Made by a program: the position numbers and the translations under genes | From: Lindgomyces ingoldianus | Lineage: Eukaryota; Ascomycota; Dothideomycetes; Pleosporales; Lindgomycetaceae | Length of the DNA: 64,000 nucleotides | NCBI RefSeq assembly: GCF_010093535.1 | Contig: NW_022985170.1 | Location: forward strand, 1,007,742-1,071,741 | Direction: 5' to 3' | The notes under the pieces: model-generated | The model's database searches: none | What the model was told of the DNA's origin: nothing | What the model saw: the letters and a program-made list of their open reading frames with translations, nothing else | In this document: in pieces, positions 37,202 to 48,367 of the stretch | Layout of the letters: each line of letters begins with the position of its first letter | How positions within the stretch are numbered: the stretch's first letter is position 1

Positions 37202-38045
37202 GATTGCGCGGGTACTGCTGTTGTCTAGCTGCTAGGTTGTGCAGCTTTAATAGCTTTAGTGTGCGCCTCGCACTATCTCCTTCTTACTTTGTACAGTAGC
37301 AGAGCTTGCTGTACAATGCAAAGGATTAATCTGCTATCCTAAGGGATAGGTAACTAAACAAAGTACCTTACAGGGCGTAAGTGCTTTGTTATTACTCTTC
37401 CTAAGGGATAGGTAACAAAACAAAGTGCCTTACAGGGCGTAGGGTTAATTGCTTGTGCAGTGGATCGCGCGGGTACTGCTGTTGTCTAGCTGCTAGGTCG
37501 TGCAGCTTTAATGGCTTTGGTGTGCGCCTCGCACTATCTCCTCCTTACTTCGTACGGTAGCAGAGCTTGCTGTGCGATGCAAAGGATTAATCTGCTATCC
37601 TAAGGGATAGGTAACTAAACAAAGTACCTTACAGGGCGTGGGTGCTTTGTTGTCACTCTTCCTAAGGGATAGGTAACAAAACAAAGTGCCTTACAGGGCG
37701 TAAGGTCGATCGCTTGTGCAGTGGATCGCGCGGGTACTGCTGTTGTCTAGCTGCTAGGTNNNNNNNNNNATCGCTTGTGCAGTGGATCGCGCGGGTACTG
37801 CTGTTGTCTAGCTGCTAGGTCGTGCAGCTTTGGTGGTTTTGGTGTGCGTCTCGCACTATCTCCTCTTTACTTCGTACGGTAGCAGAGCTTGCTGTACGAT
37901 GCAAAGGATTAATCTGCTATCCTAAGGGATAGGTAACTAAACAAAGTACCTTGTAGGGCGTAGGTACTCTGCTGTCACTCTTCCTAAGGGATAGGTAACA
38001 AAACAAAGTACCTTGCAGAGCGTAGGTACTCTGTTGTTACTCTTG
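37202..38045. repeat. 261-bp tandem satellite array in element C, with assembly gap
   Basis: The anchor GCGCGGGTACTGCTG recurs with starts near 37202, 37463 and 37724 (period 261 bp) and again at 37785 just after the N run. Each unit contains two copies of a CCTAAGGGATAGGTAAC...AAACAAAGT sub-repeat about 75 bp apart. The units are GC-rich compared with the surroundings; the leftmost is the most RIP-mutated. Confidence 0.88.
37760..37769. other. Assembly gap (10 N)
   Basis: Ten Ns fall within a satellite unit. The sequence resumes near the end of a unit, only 61 bp before the next anchor, so the real number of units is unknown. Confidence 0.99.
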
Positions 38046-38080
38046 CTAATTTGCAGTTAATTAAATTAACTACTAATTAG

Positions 38081-38360
38081 TGTTAAATAGGCTCTGACAG
38101 CTAGCTGCTTATAGTATAAGCACTTAAGTAGCAAGAGTAAGAGTAGTGTACAGTGTGCACAGCGTACAAGGTAGGTAAGGTGAGGGCAACATGTTTCTAG
38201 TTCTATTGCTCTTGTCTTTCCTCTGTACAGAGGAAAAGGGGGATATCTAGATGTTCGCGCACAGAGGTTCGCGCACGAGCATCATGTGACATAGATACGT
38301 GATCCTGCTCGTGCGCGATTGTTCGTATCCAGGCCGCGACGCTGCTGCTGCGTACAGACA
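38081..38360 (-). repeat. Family C LTR (right)
   Basis: 280 bp, starts TGTTAAATAGGCTC and ends GTACAGACA; followed by the ATTAC target duplication. GC-rich motifs are well preserved. Confidence 0.9.
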
Positions 38361-40936
38361 ATTACTATGTTTAAATAATAAATAGCTAAGCTTACATTTA
38401 TAGTAATAAGCACCCTAGTATATACTAATTATTATTTATTAGAGTACTTTATAATAATAAAAGTGCTAAATGCTTATTAGGTCTATTAAGCTAAAAAGTT
38501 AGCTTAGTATTACTTCTAAATTAAGTACACCCCTAGTAAGAACAACACTAGAGCAGACATTTTTAGTTATTATAAACAAAATATAGAAAATTTAAAAGCA
38601 GCTTAAACTAATAATAAGTTAAAAGTTTTACTAAGACTACACTAACTACACCTTTAAATTAACTCTAAACTAGCCTAGTACTATATTGCTTAAACAACAA
38701 CTTAAGTAGCTACACTAAATATTATAAAAGAACTAGACTAGGTTATGTTTTTAGATTCTTTAAAATTAATTAACATATTACTTTAAAAGAATTAAGCTTT
38801 TTTTATGTAGAAGTAAAAACTCCTACTCTACTATTATTAGATAGAAAATAGACTACTTCTTTATGCTAACTACTTATATGTGCTAGCAGACTTGTTACTG
38901 TGTACCTAACTTATTTAAAAAGTCTATAACTAAGTATCCTTAGCACACCTAAGTGCTACTAAGACCTATTAGTTACTAGCCTAAAAGTACTACTAGAAAG
39001 GTATAAAGGCTACTTATAAATAATATATACAGAATTACTTTTTTTATTATAAGGCTTTTCTAAAACAGACTTAAACTCTAGGCTTTATCTACTTCTTACT
39101 AATTCCTACTTAACTAATGCAGCACCTGTGCATTAACTTTAAGGAGTTCTCTAAAGACAAGTCTAGATATAATTAGATTATAGTTATAATTAATTACTTA
39201 TTAAAACAAGCTATTTCTATCCCCTGCTATAAAATAATTAACGCCTAGAAAATAGCTACTTTATTTATTTAATAAGTGTACTATTTTAGCTACATACCTA
39301 AAACTATTATTTTTAATTAAGGACTTTAGTTTGTATCTAGTTTTTAGTCTAAATTCTGTTAAATTCTAGGCATAAAAGTTAAGCTTTTTACTGCCTATTA
39401 TAAGAAAACAGATAGCTAAATAGAGATTATAAATAAGTATATTAATTAAAGACTAAGGCCTTTTATATTTTTTTACTAAGACAACTAGAGTTCCTTACTG
39501 CCCCTAATTAATTAGGCTTAGATAACCTTGCTTTATGTAATAATTAAAATGTCTCTGTATTAAGTCTTATACAGCTCTAAACTATGTTAAAGCTAGGACT
39601 AGAAACATTCTACAGAACCTATCACAGCTACAGACAAGTTAAATTAGAAAGATGCTCTAGCATTAGCAACCTACATGCACGCAGCCTAGAAGCTAGCAAA
39701 GACCTATATAGAAAAGGCCTAGGATTAGATGCAAACTAGAGTTAACTGCTACTGCTAGCTAGTTAACTAGAAGGTTAGTAACATAGTCTACCTAAGCATA
39801 AAGAACCTAGCTGTTTAGAGACCTAGCTAAAAACTATCTAATTAATAGGAGGGTTCTTTTAAGGTACTTAAGCAAGTTAGTAACTTGTACTGCCTAGAAC
39901 TACCCCTAGAGTTAAAGATACATAACGTCTTTACACTAAAAGTGCTCTGCAAAGACCTCTAGGATCCCCTCCTCCCTCCTCTCTAGACTCTCTTTAAACC
40001 CCCTCTGCCTTATCTTTAGCCGCCTAAAAGCGCTGCAATGTCTGCCTAAAGGTTAGACACTAGAGCCTTTAGGGCTAAAACCTGTTAGAGCAGCTTAGTA
40101 TTCTAGTAGAATAAGGCCACCTAAACACTAGCTGTAGGAAGCCTAGCTTCCTAACTTTTTATAACCTATGCTACCTGCGCTAGGTTCTAAGCAGACTTTA
40201 AAACAGCCTTAAAGGCCCCCTTTTTATCCTCCTTACTCCCTGCGTTTTAGGCTGCTGCCTATAGCTTAAAATAGCTCTAAAGAACTAAGAATTCCTTTTT
40301 ATAATAAGAGAAAACTTATGTGCGCGTTAGTAAACTATACCTTAGTAGTATTAAACTATATTTATATAAAGTTACATTTTTTATTATGTAAAGTGTAATA
40401 TTTATAATTTTTTAATTTAAAGAACTAATAGGAAAACTTAACCTAAAGGCTATAAGTAAAGGCGTAGGCAGCCTAAAAGTAGATAACTTAAAACACCTCT
40501 AAAGAGGCTCTAGAAGGGGGGCAGAGCAGCATAGTAATTTTCTTTAATGCTATAATTAGTTAGTAGACTAAGCTATAGAATGTTAGGTGCATAATAATAC
40601 CTATAAAGTAGAAATTTAAATAATAGCTAAAAAAAAAACTAACAAAATTAACTAGACTATATAAGTAAAGTAAGTAAACACTTATTACTATAAATAATAA
40701 ATTTGCTATATTAATAATAACTACACTACTAGTTACTACTAAATAAAAATATTATAATAAAGGCATTATATTAGTATTAAGTTTTTAGTCTATTTCTTAG
40801 TAACAGAAAATTTTAGTTAAGATAGTAGTACTTATTATATTCTATTTAAATTAGTTTTAAAGTAGTTTTAAAGTAGTTTTAAATACTTTCTAAACACTAT
40901 AAATAGGGACTATTAGCTTATAAAAAAAAGGGGTAG

Positions 40937-41226
40937 TGTAACAATTCTATAAATTGTTCTATATTAGGTTGCTTAGATCCTATCTAAAGGGTCCCTGTAT
41001 TAGCCCTGACTATGACTTAACCTAGTCCCCTGCAGTTACTCCTATTCTCTTATGTATTTAGTCGCACCTTGCCCCTGTAGCTAGCTTAGTAGTTTTCTAA
41101 TATCCTTTTATACAAGGCCTATAGGTGTTAATAGCATTCCTAGGTTTAGAGTCCCCACACACTCCTATATGCCTCTAAGTGGATTCCTACTGCATTTAGA
41201 CCTATTGTCTTGCCTACGCTGTTACT
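40937..41226 (+). repeat. Gypsy family A 3' LTR
   Basis: 290 bp, preceded directly by the polypurine tract at 40922-40936. It ends GTTACT instead of GTTACA and is followed by GTAAC. Confidence 0.85.
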
Positions 41227-41231
41227 GTAAC

Positions 41232-43599
41232 ATCTAATTAAGAACCTTAGTTTATATCTAGTTTCTAGTCTAAATTCTGTTAAATTCTAGGCGTAAAAGT
41301 TAAGCTTTTTACAGCCTATTATAAGGAAACAGATAGCTAAATAGAGATTATAAATAAGTATATTAATTAAAAACTAAGGCCTTTTATATATTTTTACTAA
41401 GATAACTAGAGTTCCTTACTGCTTCTAATTAATTAGGCTTAGATAACCTTACTTTATGTAATAATTAAAATGTCTTTATATTAAGCCTTATACAGCTCTA
41501 AACTATGTTAAAGCTAGGACTAAAAACATTCTACAGAACCTATTACAGCCACAGACAAGCTAAATTATAAGAATGCTCTAGCATTAGCAACCTACATGCA
41601 TGCAGCCTAGGAGTTAGCTAAGACCTATATAGAAAAGGCCTAAGATTAGATGTAAACTATAGTTAACTACTACTACTAGCTAGTTAACTAAAAGGTTAGT
41701 AACATAGTTTACTTAGACACTAAGAACCTAGCTGTCTAGAGACCTAGCTAAAAACTATCTAAATAATAAAAAGGCCTCTTTAAAGTACTTAAATAAGTTA
41801 GAAACTTGTACTACCTAAAGCTACCTTTAAAGTTAAAGATACATAACATCTTTGCACTAAACATACTTTATAAAGATCCTTAGGATCTACTTTTAGAATA
41901 AGAACTTCTAAAACCCCCTAGAATTACTATTAATAGAGTAAAGAAGTAGGAAGTAAAAAAAATACTTACTAGCAAGCTCTACTAGAAAACGCTTAAGTAC
42001 TAGGTAAAATAAGTAAAACATAACTCTAATCTAGTCTAGTATAAAGCTTTAAATTTTATAGGTTCCCCCTATAAATTAAAAGCCTTTTATAATAAGTATC
42101 TAAATTAGCTAAGACCTTTAAGAGCCTTATAGAAGTAGATTAAGGCTTTTAAAGCTAGTGTAGAAAGTATAGATTACTTAGTAGACAACAAAGTATAAAA
42201 GTAAAAAGTTAAATTATATTTTTACATAATATTATTACAACTTTATAGACATGTTGCTTAGGAGGTTTAACAGCAAGCTGTTAGACACCTCTAGACTCTT
42301 CTTTTTCTCCTTCTTTGCTTTTTTTTCTCTTCTCTCTTCTTTTCTTTTTCTTTTTCTCTCTCTCTTTTAGACTTCTTTTAAACTTTTTTTATCTTATCCT
42401 TAGCTGCCTAAAAGCGCTGTAATGTCTACTTAAAAGTTAAACACTAAAGCCTTTAAGGCTAAAACCTGTTAGAGCAGCTTAGTATTCTAGTAGAATAAGG
42501 CTACCTAAACACTAGCTGTAGGAAGCCTAGCTTCCTAACTCTTTATAACCTACACTACTTGCGCTAGGTTCTAAGTAGACTTTAAAATAGCTTTAAAAGC
42601 TTTCTTCTTATTCTTTTTACTTTTTATGTTTTAGGCTGCTGCCTACAGCTTAAGATAGCTCTATAAGACTAAAAACTTCTTTTTATAATATAAGAGGACC
42701 TACGCGCGCATTAGTAACTTGTAACTTAGTAGTATTAGACTATATTTATACAGAATTGCATTTCTTATTATGTAAAGTGTAATATTTACATTTCTTTAAT
42801 TTAAAGGACTAATAAAAAAACTTAACTTAAAGGCTATAAGTAAGGGCGCAAGTAGCCTAAAAGTAGATAACTTAAAACGCCTCTAAAGAGGCTCTAGAAG
42901 GGGGGCAGAGCAGCATAGTAATTTTCTTTAATGCTATAATTAGTTAGCAGACTAAGCTATAGAATGTTAGGTGCATAATAATACCTATAAGGTAGAGAAT
43001 TTAAATAATAGCTAAAGAAAAAACTAATAAAATTAACTAGACTATATAAGTAAAGTAAGTAAACACTTGTTACTATAAATAATAAATTTGCTATATTAAT
43101 AATAACTACACTACTAGTTACTACTAAATAAAAACATTATAATAAAGGCATTATATTAGTATTAGGTTTTTAGTTTATTTCTTAGTAACAGGAAATTTTA
43201 GTTAAGATAGTTATACTTATTATATTTTATTTAAATTAGTTTTAAAGCATTTCTAAATACTTTCTAAACACTGCAGATAAGGACTATTAGCCTATAAAAA
43301 GGGGGGTAGTGTAATAATTCTATAAATTGTTCTATCTTAGGTTGCTTAGATCCTATCTAAAGGGTCCCTGTATTAGCCCTAACTATAACTTAACCTAGTC
43401 CCCTGCAGTTGCTTTTATTCCCTTATGTATTTAGTTGCACCTTGCCCCTGTAGCTAGCTTAGTAGTTTTCTAATATCCTACGTACAAGGCCTATAGGTGT
43501 TATTAGTATTCCCAGGTCTCTGAGTCCCCACGCACTCCCATATGCCTCTAAGTGGATTCATACCGCATTCGGACCCATTGTCTTGCCTGCGCTGTTACA
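41232..43599 (+). mobile_element. Gypsy family A 3' fragment with terminal LTR
   Basis: Collinear with the integrase-to-3' end region of the preceding element (about 39310-41226): the same TTAAATTCTAGGC, GAGTTCCTTACTGC and polypurine landmarks recur in order. It ends in a 290-bp LTR (43310-43599) preceded by AAAAAGGGGGG. It lacks everything 5' of integrase. A CT-rich insertion (about 42296-42365) distinguishes it from the upstream copy. Confidence 0.82.
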
Positions 43600-44662
43600 C
43601 CTATTCTCTTGCAAAATAGCCTACTTTAGCTCTATATAAAGCAATATAACATAAGATATTATTTAAAGTCTACTTCTACTACTTACTTATATGTATGTAA
43701 GTTATGCCTAGTCTAATTACACTACCTGCATTGCTTTTAACTTAGCTTACTTTTTTTAGCGCACACTTATGTCTTTAGCTTCTTTCTATTACTACGCGCT
43801 CTAAACTTCTTTAGAGTAGTTAAACAAGCTTTATTCTTAACTATTAAGGTCTTTTCTACCTAAATTTGCTTTCTTTTATGTAATTTATATTATGTAGTAG
43901 CCTTATTTACTACTTAAAGCTTTATAATTTTATAGCCTACTTTATTATATTAATACTCTAGATAACTGTTATCTACTTTTTATTACTTTACTATATTACC
44001 TTTAGCTGTTTTTATTTTTTTAAAGCTATAATAACTACTCTAGTTAATATCTAGCCTATTATAAAGCCTAACTTGTTAAAGTTATACCTGTTTTTATCTT
44101 AGATACTATACTTAGCTTTTATGTTAGCTACTAGGTAAAACTAGCCTTAGATAACCTCTAGATCTTTATAAAGTGCTTTTTTATAATTATACTTATAATT
44201 AAACTTTATTATAAACTTAGGGTAGTGCTTAACCTATATACTAGGCTAGTTTAAGCTAACCTAGCCTAGATTGCGCTCTGTAGGCAAGAAATTAGCTATA
44301 TTAGCTATAGCTATAAGCTTAAAAAAAAATCTGCGCATAATAAGCTTAAGTATATACTTAACAACTACCTTTTTTTTAAGCTTAGTTAGATTTCTTAATT
44401 TAGGCTAGCATTCTGCTTATAAAAGCTGTCTAGCGTGTTAATTACTTAGTGTTGTGTAAGAGATATTATAAATAGCTACAGCGTGTTATAAGAAAAGTTT
44501 TAAGTCTTATTTAAAAGCTTAAAGAGTAAGCTGTATTTAACATTCTTTAGAAGATTTAATCTAGTGTTGTTGTTAAGGCATTATGTAGATAGGTAGAGTT
44601 TAGTAGGGGCTTAGCAAAAGTGGCCGGCCAACCTGTGTGGCCGGCCAACCTGTTAGGTACGT
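43600..44662 (-). mobile_element. pogo/Fot1-like element T, copy 2 (5'-truncated on the left by Gypsy LTR)
   Basis: Collinear with T copy 1 from the CTATTCTCTTGC landmark on, and ends with the standard terminus GTTAGGTACGT followed by TA. The outer 65 bp or so of the left end are absent because the Gypsy fragment abuts there. The coding strand is minus and frames are destroyed. Confidence 0.8.
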
Positions 44663-44664
44663 TA

Positions 44665-45592
44665 TCTACATAGATAGTAAAAGTACTAATAAAGAAGTTA
44701 GCCTTTAGAGATTTTAGTTAGCTAATTTTCTAAGTTATAACTTAATTTTAAAGTACTTTTAGCTATAAGAAGCTAACTTTAAAATCTATTTTAAAAATAG
44801 TACATTTAAGTAGCAAAAAAGTAATAATAGTAAAATTTAGTTAGTACTTATTAAGAAGCTTTTAAAAGACTGCAGTTTTAAAAAGACTATATATATACTT
44901 TACTCTACTTTTTATACTATCTAACTAATAAGCAATAATGTTAGAAAGAAAGCCCTCTTAGAGGAACTGCTTTAGGGACACTCTAAACCTTCTCTATAAG
45001 CCTCTAGGCTTAGTAGCAACATAGTGTAGAACACAGAGTACTTTTATTATTAAAGGCTACTCTAGTTAAAGAATTATATACTTAAAATCTAAAAGCATTT
45101 TTAAAAGTGTGTTAAAATATTTTTAAAGCTTTTATAGGTTTTTAAAGCTATATCTTATTATATAGTAGCTAGTATTTATAATAAAAGCTACTACTAGGCT
45201 ACACTGCTTGTAGGTGTTGCCTAGGTACTTTCTAATAACAGTAATAAGTATTTAAGTACTAATAATACTAATAACACTCTAGACTTTAAAAAACTTACAC
45301 ATGTTCTTTTTAAGTTCTACTTTTAGTAGTACACTTTTAATAAACATTATATAAATATTTTTAGGCTAAATAGTAAGCATAATTATGCTATAAAGATTAA
45401 GAAAAAAAAAGATTTTAAACTTTCTTATTTATAACCTCTTCTACTACAAACTAGATATCCTGCAGGAATACCTTAATACAGCCTAGAAGAAGGGTTAGAT
45501 ACGCCTAAGCAGGTTGCCTATAAATGCTTTTATTCTTTTTATTCTAAAACTAAATAAGACACTATAACTTTATATTAACTATTAACGTACCT
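44665..45592. other. Unassigned RIP-degraded sequence between inverted T copies
   Basis: AT-rich, no intact frame, not matched to the Gypsy, X, C or hAT elements of the window by eye. It may be an older transposon whose family is not otherwise represented here. Confidence 0.4.
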
Positions 45593-45594
45593 AA

Positions 45595-46699
45595 CAGGTT
45601 AGCCGGCCACACAGGTTGGCCGGCCACTTTTGCCAAGCCCCCACTAACCTCTACCTATCTACATAATGCCTTAACAACAACACTAGATTAAATCTTCTAA
45701 AGAATGTTAGATATAGCTTGCTCTTTAGGCTTTTAAATAAGACTTAAAACTCTCTTTATAACACGCTGCAGCTATCTATAATGTCTCTTACATAACACTA
45801 AGCAATTAACACGCTAGACAGCCTTTACAAGCAGAATGCTAGCCTAAATTAAGGAATCTAACTAAGCTTAAAAAAAAGGTAGTTATTAAGTATATACTTA
45901 AGCTTATTACGCGCAGATTTCTCTCTAGGCTTATAGCTATAGCTAATATAGCTAATTCCTTGCCCACAGAGCGCAATCTAGGCTAGGTTAGCTTAAACTA
46001 GACTAGTATGTAGGTTAAGCACTGCCCTAAGTTTATAATAAAGTTTAATTATAAGTATAATTATAAAAGAGCGCTTTATAAGAATCTAGAGGTTATCTAG
46101 AGCTAGTTTTACCTAGTAGCTAACATAAAAGCTAAGTACAGTATTTAGGATAAAAACAGGTATAACTTTAATAAGTTAGGCTTTATAATAAGCTAGATAT
46201 TAACTAGAGCAGTTATTACAGCTTTAAAGAGATAAAGACAGCTAAAGGTAATATAGTAAAGTAATAAAAAGTAGATAATAGTTATCTAGGGCATTAATAT
46301 AATAAAGTAGGCTATAAGATTATAGAGCTTTAAGCAGTAAATAAGGCTGCCACATAACATAGATTGCATAAAAGGAAGCAGATTTAGGCAGAAAAGACCT
46401 TAATAGTTAAGGATAGGGCTTGTCTAACTACTCTAAAGGAGTTTAGAGCGCGTAGTAATAGGAAGAAGCTAAAGACGCAGGTGCGCGCTAAAGAAGGTAA
46501 GCTAAGTTAAAGGTAATGCAGGCAGTGCAATTAGACTAGGCATAACTTGCGTACGTGTAAGCAAGTAGCAGAAGTAGACTCTAAATAATATCTTGTGTTA
46601 TATTACTCTATATAGGGCCAAAGTGGGCTGTTTTGCGAGAGAATGGGGTGGTTTTGGTGGGGGCTTGGCAAAAGTGGCTGGCCAACCCGTTAGGTACGT
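45595..46699 (+). mobile_element. pogo/Fot1-like element T, copy 3 (best preserved)
   Basis: Termini ACGTACCTAACAGG...CGTTAGGTACGT, TA on both sides (45593-45594, 46700-46701), 1105 bp. On the plus strand the decayed transposase still shows the CENPB-type DNA-binding part, a RYNFNKLGF stretch at about 46158-46184 (functional form YNFDExGF, the first DDE aspartate), a VIQGIN-like stretch and a C-terminal HNLRTC motif at 46541-46558 like the GHNxRTC tail of pogo/Fot1 proteins. The second and third catalytic regions are missing, so T is an internal-deletion derivative. Confidence 0.82.
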
Positions 46700-46784
46700 T
46701 ACAGTTTTAATAAAATTATAATTAAAAACTAATACTTTATTTTACTTATAAGTAAAATGTTAGATTACTTATTAAAAGCTAAAG

Positions 46785-47074
46785 TGTAACGGCGCAGGCA
46801 AGACAATGGGTCTGAATGCGGTGGGAATCTACTTAGAGGCATATAGGAGTGCGTGGGGACTCTAAACCTAGGAATGCCATTAACACCTATAGGCCTTGTA
46901 CAAAAGGATATTAGAAAACTACTAAGCTAGCTATAGAGGCAAGGTGCAACTAAATACATAAGGGAATAAGAGTAACTGCAGGGGACTAGGTTAAGTTATA
47001 GTTAGGGCTAATACAGGGACCCTTTAGATAGGATCTAAGTAACCTAAGATAGAATAATTTATAAAATTATTACA
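46785..47074 (-). repeat. Gypsy family A LTR (3' LTR of the minus copy)
   Basis: 290 bp, TGTAACGGCGCAGG...TTATTACA. It is GC-rich at the left and RIP-mutated at the right. Confidence 0.87.
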
Positions 47075-47277
47075 CTACTTTCTTTTTTTTATAAGCTAAT
47101 AGTCTCTATCTGCAGTGTTTAGAAAGTATTTAAAAATGCTTTAAAACTAATTTAAATAAGATATAATAAGTGTAACTATTTTCACTAAAATTTTTTGTTA
47201 CTAAGAAATAAACTAAAAACTTAATACTAATATAATACTTTTATTATAATGTTTTTATTTAGTAGTAACGTACTTCA

Positions 47278-48367
47278 TGGGCGAGTTGCTTACACACCTG
47301 AGTCGCTTACTTTTGCTAAGACCCCACTAAACCACCTTTCCTACACTAATGCATTCCCTATAACACTACTTAGACGCGCTAAAAGAATGTTAGATACAGC
47401 TTGCGCTTTAAGCTTTTAAATAAAACATAAAACTCTTAAAGAAATGTGCTGTAGCTATGTGTAAAGTTCTATAAAAAACAATAAATAACTACAGCGCTAG
47501 ATAACCTTTATAAGCTAATTCTACAGCTAAATTACAGAGGCTAGGCAATAAAAAGGAGCAGGTGATTGTTAAGACTATACTTAAGCTATATGCGCAAGGA
47601 ATTTCCCCTTAGATAGCATTTATAGCTAATATAGCTAATTCTTTGCGCGCTAAGCGTAATCTAGGCTATGTTTGCATAAACTAGCCTAGTATGTTTGTAA
47701 AGTGTTATTTAGAGCTTAAAGTAAAGTTTTAAGCGCAAGTATAGTTAAAAGATATCTAGCTAATTATAAACCCTATCTTACTAAAGTTGTATGTGTTATT
47801 ATCCTAGATGCTATACTTAGCTTTAATATTCTCCACAAGGCTAAACCTACCCTAAATTACCCTAGGACTCTTATAAAGGGCTCTCTTATAGTTGTACTTA
47901 CGCTTAAATGTTACTTTAAGCTCTAAATAACGCTTTACAAACGTACTAGGCTAGTTTATGCAAACATAGCCTAGATTACGCTTAGCGCGCAAAGAATTAG
48001 CTATATTAGCTATAAATGCTATCTAAGGGGAAATTCCTTGCGCATATAGCTTAAGTATAGTCTTAATAATCACCTGCTTCTTTTTATTACCTAGCCTCTA
48101 TAATTTAGCTGTAGAATTAGCTTATAAAAGTTGTCTAGTGCTATAGTTATTTATTGTCTTTTACAGGACCTTGCACATAGCTACAGCATATTTCTTTAAG
48201 AGTTTTATGTTTTATTTAAAAGCTTAGAGCGCAAGCTGTATCTAATGTTCTTTTAGCGCGTCTAAGTAGTGTTGTAGGGAATGCATTAGTGTAGAAAGGG
48301 TGGTTTAGTGGGGTCTTAGCAAAAGTGAGCGACTTAGGTGTGTGAGCAACTCGCCTATAAAGTACGT
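47278..48367. mobile_element. Palindromic pogo-like element T' (two 5' halves head to head)
   Basis: Ends ACGTACTTCATGG and complement, TA on both sides (47276-47277, 48368-48369), inserted at a TA that is intact in the plus Gypsy copy (near 40738). The left arm (47278 to about 47750) and right arm (about 47880-48367) are inverted copies of the same DNA-binding-domain half of a pogo-like transposase. They share landmarks such as CTACACTAATGCATTCC and its complement. The central ~130 bp is extra sequence of the right half reaching a YNFSKIGF-like first DDE motif. Confidence 0.85.

Larger units (their letters stand above)
33491..38360 (-). mobile_element. Complete LTR element, family C, probably non-autonomous
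   Basis: Identical-length LTRs of 280 bp (33491-33770 and 38081-38360) are flanked by a perfect ATTAC duplication (33486-33490, 38361-38365). The span is 4870 bp including 10 Ns. A purine tract (AAAAAGAAAAG read on minus) next to the left LTR and a decayed gag-like stretch on minus near 35850-36080 suggest minus orientation. I see no reverse transcriptase or integrase relic. The interior holds a microsatellite, a family A solo LTR and a 261-bp tandem array. It interrupts the RNase H region of the Gypsy element. Confidence 0.82.
26696..41226 (+). mobile_element. Complete Ty3/Gypsy retrotransposon, family A, with three nested insertions
   Basis: Two 290-bp LTRs (26696-26985 and 40937-41226) bound the element. 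GTAAC occurs on both sides (26691-26695, 41227-41231), although the last base of the right LTR is T instead of A. A polypurine tract AAAAAAAAGGGG lies just before the right LTR, fixing plus orientation. Order inside: gag with a decayed CCHC knuckle, then reverse transcriptase, RNase H and integrase regions, all full of TAG/TAA stops. Nested inside are pogo-like T1 (28664-29795), element X (29891-31656) and LTR element C (33491-38360). Subtracting these and their duplicated targets leaves about 6.75 kb. It is inactive by RIP. Confidence 0.85.

Noticed and set aside
37202..38045. Regular repeats suggestive of a CRISPR array
   Set aside because: The period is 261 bp with contiguous homology and no repeat/spacer structure, inside a eukaryotic LTR element.
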